Shown here: piece after piece, positions 8,142 through 15,137 of the stretch | Layout of the letters: each line of letters starts with the position of its first letter | Position numbering within the stretch: position 1 is the first letter of the stretch | Source of the DNA: Clostridia bacterium | GTDB lineage: Bacteria; Bacillota; Clostridia; Christensenellales; CAG-314 | Assembly (NCBI GenBank): GCA_017500855.1 | Contig: JAFVYC010000039.1 | Span: forward strand, 76,064 to 127,932 | Length of the DNA stretch: 51,869 nt | Direction of reading: 5' to 3' | The notes under the pieces: model-generated | Seen by the model: only the letters and a program-made list of their open reading frames with translations | What the model was told of the DNA's origin: nothing | Databases searched by the model: none | Made by a program: the position numbers and the translations under genes

Positions 8142-10529
8142 CTACTTTTGTTTTTGCACCTTGTAGGCAGGGCGGAAAAGGAAAAATCCAAAGCCACCAA
8201 GCACAGCAATTGCAAAAATCAAACCAACCACGTTTGGAGTGCCACTAAACAGCAATCCGAACTGGTAAACTACCAAACAAACGGAGTAGGCAAGCGCTGT
8301 TTGGTAGCCAAGAGCAAACAAAGTCCACTTTGCGCTGTTCATTTCACGCTTGATTGCACCCATTGCGGCAAAGCAAGGTGCGCACAACAAATTGAAAATG
8401 AGGAAAGAGAAACTTTGAAGTTGTGTCATTCCGCCGAAGTCCAACACGCCGAACACGCCAACAACTTCTTCCTTGGCAACAAGGCCCATGATGGTTGCAA
8501 CGGTTGCCTTGATGTTGCCAAAGCCAAGTGGCGCAAACAACCAAGAAAGCGCATTGCCAACGTAGCCCAAAAGGCTGTTTTCCAACGCCATTTCCGTGTC
8601 GAACAAAAACTTGCCGTCTACCACGCCAAGGGTTGAGCCAACCCAAATAACAACGCTGGCAAGCAAAATGATTGTGCCGGCTTTTTTGATAAACGACCAA
8701 CCACGTTCCCAAGTGGAACGCATCAAGTTTACAAACGTTGGCATGCGGTATTGTGGCAATTCCATAACGAACGGCGCAACGTCGCCTGCAAACAATTTGG
8801 ATTTTTTGAGCATAATTCCGGAAAGAACCACGGCAACAACGCCAATGAAGTACGCCACGGGCGCAACCCACCACGCACCGCCAAACAGTGCCGATGCAAT
8901 AAGCGCAATGATTGGCAATTTTGCTCCACAGGGGATGAAACTTGTTGTGATGATTGTCATTCGGCGATCGCTTGCGTTTTCTATTGTACGGCTTGCCATG
9001 ATGCCGGGAACGCTACATCCTGTGCCAATGAGCATTGGGATGAAGGATTTGCCCGACAAACCAAACTTGCGGAACAACTTGTCCATTACAAACGCAACAC
9101 GTGCCATGTAGCCACACGCCTCCAAGAAGGCAAGAAGCAAAAACAGCACAAGCATTTGTGGAACAAAGCCCAAAACTGCGCCAACGCCACCAATGATGCC
9201 GTCGATTACCAAACTTTGAAGCCAAGGCGCACAGTTGATTGCTTCCAATCCGTTGCCAACAAGGACGGGGATGGAAGGCACCCAAACACCGTACTGTTCG
9301 GGGCTTGGTGCGTTGCTGTTTTCGCCAAAGGCAATTTCGTAGTTTTGCACCACGTCATGGCCATTTTCCACCAAAACGTCGGCATACACACCGTACGCTT
9401 CGTCAAATGCAAAGAAGTCGCCTTGCGTTACTGCATCCAACATTTCTTGTGCGCCAACAACGTTGTTCTCCACGGCATTTTGCAAAATTTCAACATAGTC
9501 TTGTGTGAACAAATGTTCCGTTGCGTGGTCGTTTACTGCTTGTTCGTACTGACCTTGGCCAATGCCAAACAAGTGGAAACCGTCGCCAAACAAACCGTCG
9601 TTTGCCCAGTCGGTAGCCCAAGTGCCCACGGTAGAAACGGAAATGAAGTAAACAAGGAACATCACCAACGCAAAAATTGGCAACGCCAAGAAACGGTTGG
9701 TAACAATTTTGTCAATTTTGTCGGAAACTGTCAGTTTGCCTTGGTTTTGCTTGTGGTAGCAACCCTTGATGAGCGCTTCAATTGCAACGTAGCGTTCGTT
9801 TGTGATGATGCTTTCGCTGTCGTCGTCCAACGCCGTTTCCAATTCAACAACAACTTGTTCAATTTGTTGCAAAGTTTGCTCGTCCAACTTCAAAAACTTT
9901 TGCGCACGGCTGTCTCTTTCCAACAGTTTGATGGCAAACCAACGTTGTTGAAGCCTGTCTACCTTGCCTTGAACAATGCCTTCCACCTTGGCAATTGCTT
10001 GTTCAACGCTTTGCGCAAAGGTCACGCAAGGTTGAATTTTTTTGCTTTGTGCGTGCTTGATGCAAACTTCCGATGCTTCCAAGCAACCTGTGCCCTTCAA
10101 TGCGGAAATTTCCACCACGGGGCACCCAAAACGGCGAGAAAGTTCGGCAGTGTTGAGTTGATCACCATTCTTTTTGATGACGTCCATCAAATTGATTGCC
10201 ACAACAACGGGAACGCCAAGTTCAACAAGTTGCGTTGTGAGGTACAAGTTGCGCTCCAAGTTGGTGCCGTCCACAATGTTCAAAATGACGTCGGGGTGTT
10301 CGTTGACGATAAAGTTGCGTGCAACAACTTCTTCCTCGGTGTAGGGCGAAAGGCTGTAGATACCCGGCAAGTCCACCACAGTCACGTCGTCGTGCTTTTT
10401 CAATTTGCCTTCTTTCTTTTCCACAGTTACCCCGGGCCAGTTGCCAACAAATTGGTTACTGCCTGTAAGCACGTTGAACAGCGAGGTTTTTCCGCTGTTG
10501 GGGTTGCCTGCAAGTGCAATTTTTATCAT
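8142..10529 (-). CDS. feoB: Ferrous iron transport protein B
   Basis: 795 residues. The N-terminal G domain has GNPNSGKTS (P-loop, residues 8-16), GVTVE, DLPG (53-56), NLMD (113-116) and ISALKG. After a helical insert (about 170-265) come the gate segments, with GCSVPGIMASR and CGAKLPI as the conserved Cys motifs of the pore and Nucleoside-recognition-type repeats toward the C-terminus. Residues about 311-425, a charged segment between the first membrane helix and VIDGIIGGVGAVLGFVPQ, are an insertion of about 100 residues compared with common FeoB. ATGGAGGAAAA ribosome binding site; follows feoA with a palindrome between. Confidence 0.97.
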   Translation of the reverse strand: MIKIALAGNPNSGKTSLFNVLTGSNQFVGNWPGVTVEKKEGKLKKHDDVTVVDLPGIYSLSPYTEEEVVARNFIVNEHPDVILNIVDGTNLERNLYLTTQLVELGVPVVVAINLMDVIKKNGDQLNTAELSRRFGCPVVEISALKGTGCLEASEVCIKHAQSKKIQPCVTFAQSVEQAIAKVEGIVQGKVDRLQQRWFAIKLLERDSRAQKFLKLDEQTLQQIEQVVVELETALDDDSESIITNERYVAIEALIKGCYHKQNQGKLTVSDKIDKIVTNRFLALPIFALVMFLVYFISVSTVGTWATDWANDGLFGDGFHLFGIGQGQYEQAVNDHATEHLFTQDYVEILQNAVENNVVGAQEMLDAVTQGDFFAFDEAYGVYADVLVENGHDVVQNYEIAFGENSNAPSPEQYGVWVPSIPVLVGNGLEAINCAPWLQSLVIDGIIGGVGAVLGFVPQMLVLFLLLAFLEACGYMARVAFVMDKLFRKFGLSGKSFIPMLIGTGCSVPGIMASRTIENASDRRMTIITTSFIPCGAKLPIIALIASALFGGAWWVAPVAYFIGVVAVVLSGIMLKKSKLFAGDVAPFVMELPQYRMPTFVNLMRSTWERGWSFIKKAGTIILLASVVIWVGSTLGVVDGKFLFDTEMALENSLLGYVGNALSWLFAPLGFGNIKATVATIMGLVAKEEVVGVFGVLDFGGMTQLQSFSFLIFNLLCAPCFAAMGAIKREMNSAKWTLFALGYQTALAYSVCLVVYQFGLLFSGTPNVVGLIFAIAVLGGFGFFLFRPAYKVQKQK

Positions 10530-10541
10530 TTTTCCTCCATA

Positions 10542-10557
10542 GTTAGCCGTTGCTAAC
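10542..10557. promoter_or_regulatory. Candidate metal-regulator operator between feoA and feoB
   Basis: GTTAGC-CGTT-GCTAAC, a perfect 6-base inverted repeat with a 4-base centre, 13 bases upstream of the feoB start. The same pattern occurs at the feo promoter (10997-11014). Confidence 0.65.
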
Positions 10558-10620
10558 CTTCTTGTTCAAAAAAATTCGTTTTGCAACGAATTTTGCATTT
10601 TCTTTGGTGCAAATTTGTGC

Positions 10621-10842
10621 CTACAACACTTCAATTTGTTGCGCATCGGCTTTGCGAATGGAAAGTTCGTAGCCACGAACGGTAAGCTCCAATGGGTCGC
10701 CAAGTGGCGCAACCTTGCGCACGTACACGCTGATTCCCTTTGTGATGCCCATGTCCATGATGCGACGCTTCACTTTGCCTTCGCCATGAAGTTTGACAAC
10801 TGTTGCGCTTTGACCAACTGCAACGTCTCTCAAAGTTTTCAT
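10621..10842 (-). CDS. feoA: Ferrous iron transport protein A
   Basis: 73-residue SH3-like protein: MKTLRDVAVGQSATVV, RRIMDMGITKGISVYV, VAPLGDPLELTVRGYELSIRK. These are typical FeoA landmarks. It regulates or supports FeoB at the membrane. The start at 10842 is chosen because GGAGG lies 4-5 bases upstream; the frame is open further upstream without similarity. First gene of the feo operon. Confidence 0.95.
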   Translation of the reverse strand: MKTLRDVAVGQSATVVKLHGEGKVKRRIMDMGITKGISVYVRKVAPLGDPLELTVRGYELSIRKADAQQIEVL

Positions 10843-10962
10843 TTTTTCCTCCATTTTCCACACACGGGTGCGGACTTTCAACATTTTTGCATTGTAGTTA
10901 GCGCACTTTGCAACTCAACTTGCACCACCTTGCGCACTGCGTTTTGGTGTGTGCCTTACGTC

Positions 10963-10979
10963 GGTTAGCAATGGGTAAC
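10963..10979. promoter_or_regulatory. Second, weaker operator-like site in the feo leader
   Basis: GGTTAGCAATGGGTAAC: one good GTTAGC half-site and a degenerate GTAAC half, 34 bases downstream of the primary site. A further half-site GTTAGC is at 10896. Confidence 0.45.
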
Positions 10980-10996
10980 TGCACGGCAAAATTGTT

Positions 10997-11014
10997 GGTT
11001 AGCCTTTGCTAACC
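10997..11014. promoter_or_regulatory. Primary operator candidate of the feo operon
   Basis: GGTTAGCCTTTGCTAACC, an 18-bp inverted repeat that begins 7 bases after the -10 box, so it covers the transcription start. This is the usual place for repression by an iron-loaded DtxR-family protein. Confidence 0.7.
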
Positions 11015-11020
11015 ACGGGA

Positions 11021-11049
11021 ATTATACACAAAATTGAAATTTTTGTCAA
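11021..11049 (-). promoter_or_regulatory. Consensus sigma-A promoter of feoAB
   Basis: Minus strand TTGACA, 17 bases, TATAAT, a perfect consensus. A strong core promoter directly abutting the palindrome suggests control by repression. Confidence 0.85.
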
Positions 11050-11217
11050 ACGTTTTTCGCCCCAAAAAAAACATTTTTTCTTGGAAAAATTTGCGCTTAT
11101 CTTAGAAGTGCGTTGTGTGCTTTGTTGCCAACACCTTGCAATTGTTGTTGCCAATTTTGCCACTTGCAAAACGCAACTTTGCAAAAAAATGGGGCAAGTT
11201 GCCCTGCCCCACCGTTT

Positions 11218-11850
11218 CTACTCTGTTTTGTTGCCAAACAATGCAATCAAAGCCTTGTTGATGACGTTGACACACACAGTGATGCTGTCTTCCGACACAA
11301 TGCCCTGCAAAAGTTGGTACAGTTTTGCACGCTTGCCGTCCTCGTCCAAATCGCTTGTGTAGATGGCAACGGCGTTTGCCGAAACCACCTTTACTTGGTC
11401 AACAAAGTTTTGCATGGAAATTTCGTTGTTCACAAGTTGCTTGCGCACGTTGCCAAAGTACAACAGTTGGTTGTAGAAAATGCCAAACGTGTCGTCCTTC
11501 AACAAACTCTTCAAACTTTTGCCGGAAAGAGAGGCAAAAAACTTGAAAATTACCGACGAAAGCGCCCCAATGGTTGCTGTGGAAACAACAATTTTGGGCA
11601 CAACGGAAAAGTCCAAAGGTTGTGGAAAGAACACAAACGCATCCAAAATTGCAAAAATGCCACCAAAAATGAAGGGCAACACCACGGCAAAATCGAAGTT
11701 GTGCAAAATGTCCACCTTGACCTTGTTTACAACAAGTTTTTTGACGACTTGCGTCAACAAACAAGTTGCAATTGCATACGTCACAAAATAGAGGTTTTCG
11801 CTGTTTTTGAGAAAGTTGAACAGCGATTGAATGAATGTTTCAAAATCCAT
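11218..11850 (-). CDS. Unknown integral membrane protein
   Basis: Not recognised. 210 residues from ATG 11850, preceded by AAGGAG. Hydrophobic segments near residues 20-38 (FVTYAIATCLLTQVV), 50-70 (FAVVLPFIFGGIFAILDAF) and 85-110 (KIVVSTATIGALSSVIFKFF). The C-terminal third is soluble and acidic (SDLDEDGKRAKLYQLLQGIVSEDS). General shape resembles small holin-like or phage-associated membrane proteins, but no lysis or phage genes are nearby. Single-gene unit with its own promoter. Confidence 0.75.
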   Translation of the reverse strand: MDFETFIQSLFNFLKNSENLYFVTYAIATCLLTQVVKKLVVNKVKVDILHNFDFAVVLPFIFGGIFAILDAFVFFPQPLDFSVVPKIVVSTATIGALSSVIFKFFASLSGKSLKSLLKDDTFGIFYNQLLYFGNVRKQLVNNEISMQNFVDQVKVVSANAVAIYTSDLDEDGKRAKLYQLLQGIVSEDSITVCVNVINKALIALFGNKTE

Positions 11851-11928
11851 AGTTGGTACTCCTTGAAAAATATTTTTTCCACAGTCCCAATGGATTTTTG
11901 GTTGCAAGTCCCCTTTGCTACCACTTCC

Positions 11929-11957
11929 ATTGTAACACACAAAATTGCCAATTTCAA
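11929..11957 (-). promoter_or_regulatory. Sigma-A promoter
   Basis: Minus strand TTGAAA, 17 bases, TACAAT, 79 bases before ATG 11850. Confidence 0.6.
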
Positions 11958-12361
11958 GGTTTGTTCTCGACTTTTTTGCTTTTTGGCAAAGTATTTTTTG
12001 TTGGAAAACGTCGAATTGCAAAACTTGACCTATACCACGCCCAAACTACACAAAAACTTGCCAAGCAACCTTGGAACACAGCCAACATGGGAATGCAAAA
12101 ACAAAATTGAAAAAAGTGACTACTCTACAAATCAACCATTACCAATAGAAACTGCACCACCTAGAATTTTTGCCACAATACTTCAAAACGCCGAGGCAAC
12201 ACAAAAACGGAATTGAGAAACAACCGCAACAAGTGCAAGCACAAAACAAGTTTACACACAACTGCACCACCAATTCAAAATTGCCACACAAAAGCACAAA
12301 AAAGGCATTCTACAAAACAAATGCAACGCTTCAACGCAAAACGCTCTGCAAATTGCGCAAA
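11958..12361. other. A-rich gap with no gene seen
   Basis: About 400 bases of CAA/AAA-rich sequence. Short frames have no ribosome binding site or recognisable product. Confidence 0.5.
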
Positions 12362-12397
12362 AAAAAAGAACCTGGCTCTTTGCCAAGTCCTTCTGTT
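12362..12397 (-). terminator. Terminator after rsmI
   Basis: Minus strand imperfect stem AGAAGGACTTGG/CCAGGTTCT followed by T8, 12 bases past the rsmI stop. Confidence 0.65.
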
Positions 12398-12408
12398 TTT
12401 CAACAATG

Positions 12409-13191
12409 CTAGTTGATGGTTTGCTTGTAGATTTCGTTTTTGGAAACGTTGCGGTCCTTTGCCACGCACTTGATGGCTTCGTTTTTGCTCATTCCACCAT
12501 CCAGGTAGTACTGCAAGTGCTGTTGCACCGTCAAACTGCACAGTGGGTTTTGCTCCGTTTGGCTGTCCACCACAAGCACAAACTCCCCCTTAGTGTCGTC
12601 AATTTGGTCGGAAAGGTGGCAAAAACGCACCCGTTCGTGAGATTTTGTAAGTTCCTTTACCAAGCAACAAGGTCTGTTGCCCAGCCTTTGGCACAAGTAC
12701 GCCATGTTTTCCTTGATGTCGTGCACGGAAACGTAGAAAATTGCAACCCCCACTTTGCCATCCAACAGCGCATCACGGTCTTTTGTTTTTTCCGGCAAAA
12801 ATCCGTAGTAGGTGAAGGGCGGTTGGTAGCCACTAAGCACAAATGCGTTTACAAATGCGCTTGGGCCACTCACAACGGTGTAGTCGTAGTTGTGCTGTTT
12901 CAATGCATTTACCAAAATGTTGCCCGGATCGTTGATGCCCGGCATGCCTGCATCGGAAACAACGGCAACGTCCTTGCCATCCTTGCAAAAGGACAGCACA
13001 AAATCCAAACTTTTGCGTTCGTTAAATTTGTGGTAGCTGTACAGCGGTTTGCTGATGTTGTAGTGAGAAAGCAAAATTTGCGAATGGCGTGTGTCCTCGC
13101 AAAAAATTGCGTGGCAGTTGTTCAAAACTTCCACTGCCCTTGGCGAAAACTCTGCCAAATTGCCAATTGGCGTTGCAACAAAGTATACCAT
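12409..13191 (-). CDS. rsmI: 16S rRNA (cytidine1402-2'-O)-methyltransferase
   Basis: 260 residues of the tetrapyrrole-methylase fold: MVYFVATPIGNLAEFSPRA, IFCEDTRHSQILLSHY, YHKFNE, VAVVSDAGMPGINDPG (SAM-binding loop), VVSGPSAFVNAFVLSG, YGFLP and LVKELTKSHE, all typical of RsmI. It methylates the ribose of C1402 in the decoding centre of 16S rRNA. The ATG directly follows the stop of the adjacent TrmN6-like gene, so the two methyltransferases form an operon, as in many Bacillota. Confidence 0.95.
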   Translation of the reverse strand: MVYFVATPIGNLAEFSPRAVEVLNNCHAIFCEDTRHSQILLSHYNISKPLYSYHKFNERKSLDFVLSFCKDGKDVAVVSDAGMPGINDPGNILVNALKQHNYDYTVVSGPSAFVNAFVLSGYQPPFTYYGFLPEKTKDRDALLDGKVGVAIFYVSVHDIKENMAYLCQRLGNRPCCLVKELTKSHERVRFCHLSDQIDDTKGEFVLVVDSQTEQNPLCSLTVQQHLQYYLDGGMSKNEAIKCVAKDRNVSKNEIYKQTIN

Positions 13192-13926
13192 CTAGTCCTC
13201 CAATCCGTACCAAGCCTTGGCTTGGGGTGTGTAGTTGCCTTGCTCGTCGCACACAAACATTGGCGAATGCAACACGCAATCTGCCATGCCACCCTTCACG
13301 CCACGCACAAGCACCAAAATGGGCTGTTTGTTGGGTTTGGGGCAAACGGGCAAAATTTCCTTCACGGCAATGCCGTTGTTTGCGCAAAGGGCAACAATTT
13401 CGGCAAGCCTGCTTGCCTGATGCACCAAGTAGAAACTGCCCTTGTTGTTTAGCACCTTGCTTGCGCTTGCCACAATGTCTTGTAGAGTTGCGCAAATTTC
13501 GTGACGGCAAATTGCAAGGTTTTGTTGCAACTGCTTTTCGCCACTGCCCACCTTGCGATAGGGCGGGTTGCACACAACGCAATCTACCACGCCAAAAAGT
13601 TGGTGGGCGTTCTTCAAGTCGCCACACACCACTTCCACAACGTTTTGCATGTTGTTTAGTTGCACGCTTCGGCTAGCCATCTCGGCAAGTTGGGGCTGAA
13701 TTTCCAACGCAAACACGTGCTTTGGGTGCTTCTTTTTGGCAACCAACAGGGAAATTACGCCACTGCCCGTGCCAAACTCCACCATTGTTTTGCCGGAAAG
13801 GTCCTTGACAAAATTGGCAAGAAGCACTGCATCCGTTGTGAAGCGGTACTCCGTTGCGCTTTGCACAAGCACAAGCCCATCGCATTGCAAATCTTCAATT
13901 TTTTCGTTCGGTAGCAAATTTGTCAT
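13192..13926 (-). CDS. tRNA1(Val) adenine-N6 methyltransferase-like protein (TrmN6/YfiC family)
   Basis: 244 residues. Rossmann methyltransferase with MVEFGTGSGVISLLVAKK (SAM loop), FALEIQPQLAEMASRSVQLN and the N6-adenine signature CNPPYRKVGSG. The family modifies tRNA A37 in enterobacteria; the exact target here is inferred. N-terminus LVLVQSATEYRFTTDAVLLANFV is typical. The -10 box ends only 7 bases before the ATG and no Shine-Dalgarno is visible, so its mRNA may be leaderless. Coupled to rsmI downstream. Confidence 0.9.
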   Translation of the reverse strand: MTNLLPNEKIEDLQCDGLVLVQSATEYRFTTDAVLLANFVKDLSGKTMVEFGTGSGVISLLVAKKKHPKHVFALEIQPQLAEMASRSVQLNNMQNVVEVVCGDLKNAHQLFGVVDCVVCNPPYRKVGSGEKQLQQNLAICRHEICATLQDIVASASKVLNNKGSFYLVHQASRLAEIVALCANNGIAVKEILPVCPKPNKQPILVLVRGVKGGMADCVLHSPMFVCDEQGNYTPQAKAWYGLED

Positions 13927-13932
13927 AGTTCT

Positions 13933-13961
13933 ATTGTACTACAAAAGCAAGAAATAGTAAA
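13933..13961 (-). promoter_or_regulatory. Promoter of the trmN6-like/rsmI operon
   Basis: Minus strand TTTACT, 17 bases, TACAAT. Predicted start of transcription falls at or next to ATG 13926. Confidence 0.55.
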
Positions 13962-13981
13962 GTGTTCCAACCAAACATAGC

Positions 13982-13999
13982 CCACCAAACGTTTGGTGG
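13982..13999. repeat. Palindrome CCACCAAACGTTTGGTGG
   Basis: Perfect 18-bp palindrome followed by AATTTGC. Related copies followed by GGAATTTG at 17413-17430, 17623-17644 and 17849-17863. Confidence 0.65.
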
Positions 14000-14029
14000 A
14001 ATTTGCAAGCGGGGCAACTTGTTGCCCTT

Positions 14030-14056
14030 GTAGGGACCGGCGTCCCCGACGGTCCG
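14030..14056 (+). repeat. 27-bp dispersed repeat GTAGGGACCGGCGTCCCCGA...
   Basis: Starts GTAGGGACCGGCGTCC and ends CGACGGTCCG. A diverged copy sits at 14118-14143; inverted copies at 14807-14833, 17657-17683 and 32924-32950; a direct copy at 33125-33151. All intergenic and GC-rich against the local background. It can fold on GGACC/GGTCC. Confidence 0.8.
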
Positions 14057-14117
14057 AAATCCAAATCTCGGATTGCTGTCATTTTCTGCCCACTACCACA
14101 AATTTTGCATTGCCCTT

Positions 14118-14143
14118 GTAGGGAACGGCGTCCCGATGGTCCG
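14118..14143 (+). repeat. Diverged copy of the 27-bp repeat
   Basis: GTAGGGAACGGCGTCCCGAT then GGTCCG, with a few changes from the main form. Confidence 0.7.
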
Positions 14144-14165
14144 AAAAATTATTTTGCATTTTTTT

Positions 14166-14311
14166 ACATGTTTTTACCCACCAAAGTCGGACTTCCAAGG
14201 AAGGGTTACTCCGCAACCCTTGTTTAGTTAGACATAGCTGGGGAGCCACATGCCCCAGCATCCCCCGTGAGGGCAAAAAGATTTGGTACACGCCCGAACT
14301 TTTTGGAATTT
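14166..14311 (+). repeat. 145-bp duplicated structured element, copy 1
   Basis: Nearly identical to 17471-17614. It contains AAGGGTT/AACCCTT, GCTGGGG/CCCCAGC and CCC/GGG stems in a row, from ACCCACCAAAGTCGG to CGCCCGAACTTTTTGG. No start codon plus ribosome binding site; the frame it opens on the minus strand appears to be a by-product. Possibly a non-coding RNA or a miniature mobile element. Confidence 0.75.
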
Positions 14312-14343
14312 AGTTGAAAAAGTTCCGAGTAGGCGTTTTGCAC

Positions 14344-14372
14344 AAAAAAAAGCCCATGCGTTGTGCATGGGC
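14344..14372 (-). terminator. Terminator of the ferredoxin gene
   Basis: Minus strand GCCCATGC/GCATGGGC stem followed by T8. Confidence 0.9.
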
Positions 14373-14387
14373 GAAAAAGGTTTTGTG

Positions 14388-14558
14388 TTATTCAGCTTCG
14401 ATTGCGCCAACTGGGCATTGAGCTGCGCAAGCACCGCAGTCAACACAGAGATCTGGGTTGATTTCGAACTTGCCAACACCTTCGCTGATAGCTTCGCAAG
14501 GGCAAACGCCTTGGCAGCCACCACAAGCAATACATTCATCTGTAATTTTGTGAGCCAT
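14388..14558 (-). CDS. 2[4Fe-4S] ferredoxin
   Basis: 56 residues, MAHKITDECIACGGCQGVCP with two CxxCxxCxxxCP clusters (CIACGGCQGVCP and CVDCGACAAQCP), the classic clostridial-type small electron carrier. ATG 14558 follows AAGGAGAAAGG. Single-gene unit between a strong promoter and a terminator. The coding bases are less biased to this window's usual codons (more GCT/CCA), as expected for a highly expressed gene. Confidence 0.97.
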   Translation of the reverse strand: MAHKITDECIACGGCQGVCPCEAISEGVGKFEINPDLCVDCGACAAQCPVGAIEAE

Positions 14559-14595
14559 AGTACCTTTCTCCTTCATATAATTATATGATACCACA

Positions 14596-14624
14596 ATTAT
14601 ACTCCCCCAATCAAAAATTGTCTA
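14596..14624 (-). promoter_or_regulatory. Sigma-A promoter of the ferredoxin gene
   Basis: Minus strand TAGACA, 17 bases, TATAAT. Confidence 0.75.
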
Positions 14625-14806
14625 CTGTTTACACGAAAAGTTGCAACTTTTTTTTGAATTTTTGCACACGCACACGCCAATTGTTACAAAAATGTTTTGG
14701 CATGCCACCACAAAAGGTGATTGTGTGGCAACACAAGGGGCTTGGTTTGTTGGATGTGTGTGTCAACGTGCAAAATCTACGGTTGTTTTGGAATGTCAAC
14801 AAGGTG

Positions 14807-14833
14807 CGGACCGTCGGGGACGCCGGTCCCTAC
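14807..14833 (-). repeat. 27-bp dispersed repeat, inverted copy
   Basis: Inverted copy of the 14030-14056 repeat, in the gap between the ferredoxin promoter and the beta-helix prepilin terminator. The rest of 14625-14923 shows no gene. Confidence 0.8.
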
Positions 14834-14923
14834 GATTTTGTCGAGCATAGTTTTTTGCAAAATCCGACCAAATGCATGGCAAAAATGTGCTGTGTCTGGG
14901 TGGCATGGGCAAGTTGGGGCAAA

Positions 14924-14949
14924 ACAAAAGCCGATGTTTCCATCGGCTT
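14924..14949 (-). terminator. Terminator after the beta-helix prepilin gene
   Basis: AGCCGATG/CATCGGCT stem with a 4-base loop, followed on the minus strand by TTTG. It lies 180 bases past the stop codon, beyond the tandem repeats. Confidence 0.7.
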
Positions 14950-14952
14950 GAG

Positions 14953-15137
14953 TTGTTGAAATTTGTTTGCAAAACTATTTTTCAAGTTTGTTTACAAAAA
15001 CTATTTTGCAAGTTTGCTTGCAAAACTATTTGTTCAAGTTTGCTTGCAAAACTGTTTTTCAAATTTGTTTACAAAAACTTTTTGTTCAAGATTGTTTGCA
15101 AAACTGCTGGTTGAAGTTTGCTTGCAAAAACTATTTC
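14953..15137. repeat. Seven tandem repeats of about 26 bp
   Basis: Units resemble CAAGTTTGCTTGCAAAACTA then TTTGTT, 25-27 bases each, with substitutions. The last unit includes the stop codon (15131-15133) of the prepilin gene, so the array occupies its 3' untranslated region. Each unit has the small palindrome TTTGCTTGCAAA or TTTGTTTGCAAA. Confidence 0.85.

Noticed and set aside
8751..10556. 601-codon open frame on the plus strand opposite feoB
   Set aside because: Antisense shadow of a well-supported gene, Cys/His/Asn-rich composition, no ribosome binding site or family.
14079..14291. Short minus-strand frames over the 145-bp element, similar in both copies
   Set aside because: Similarity comes from the repeated DNA itself. 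Starts differ and there is no ribosome binding site.
14953..15137. CRISPR array
   Set aside because: Units are contiguous, degenerate and lack unique spacers; no cas genes.
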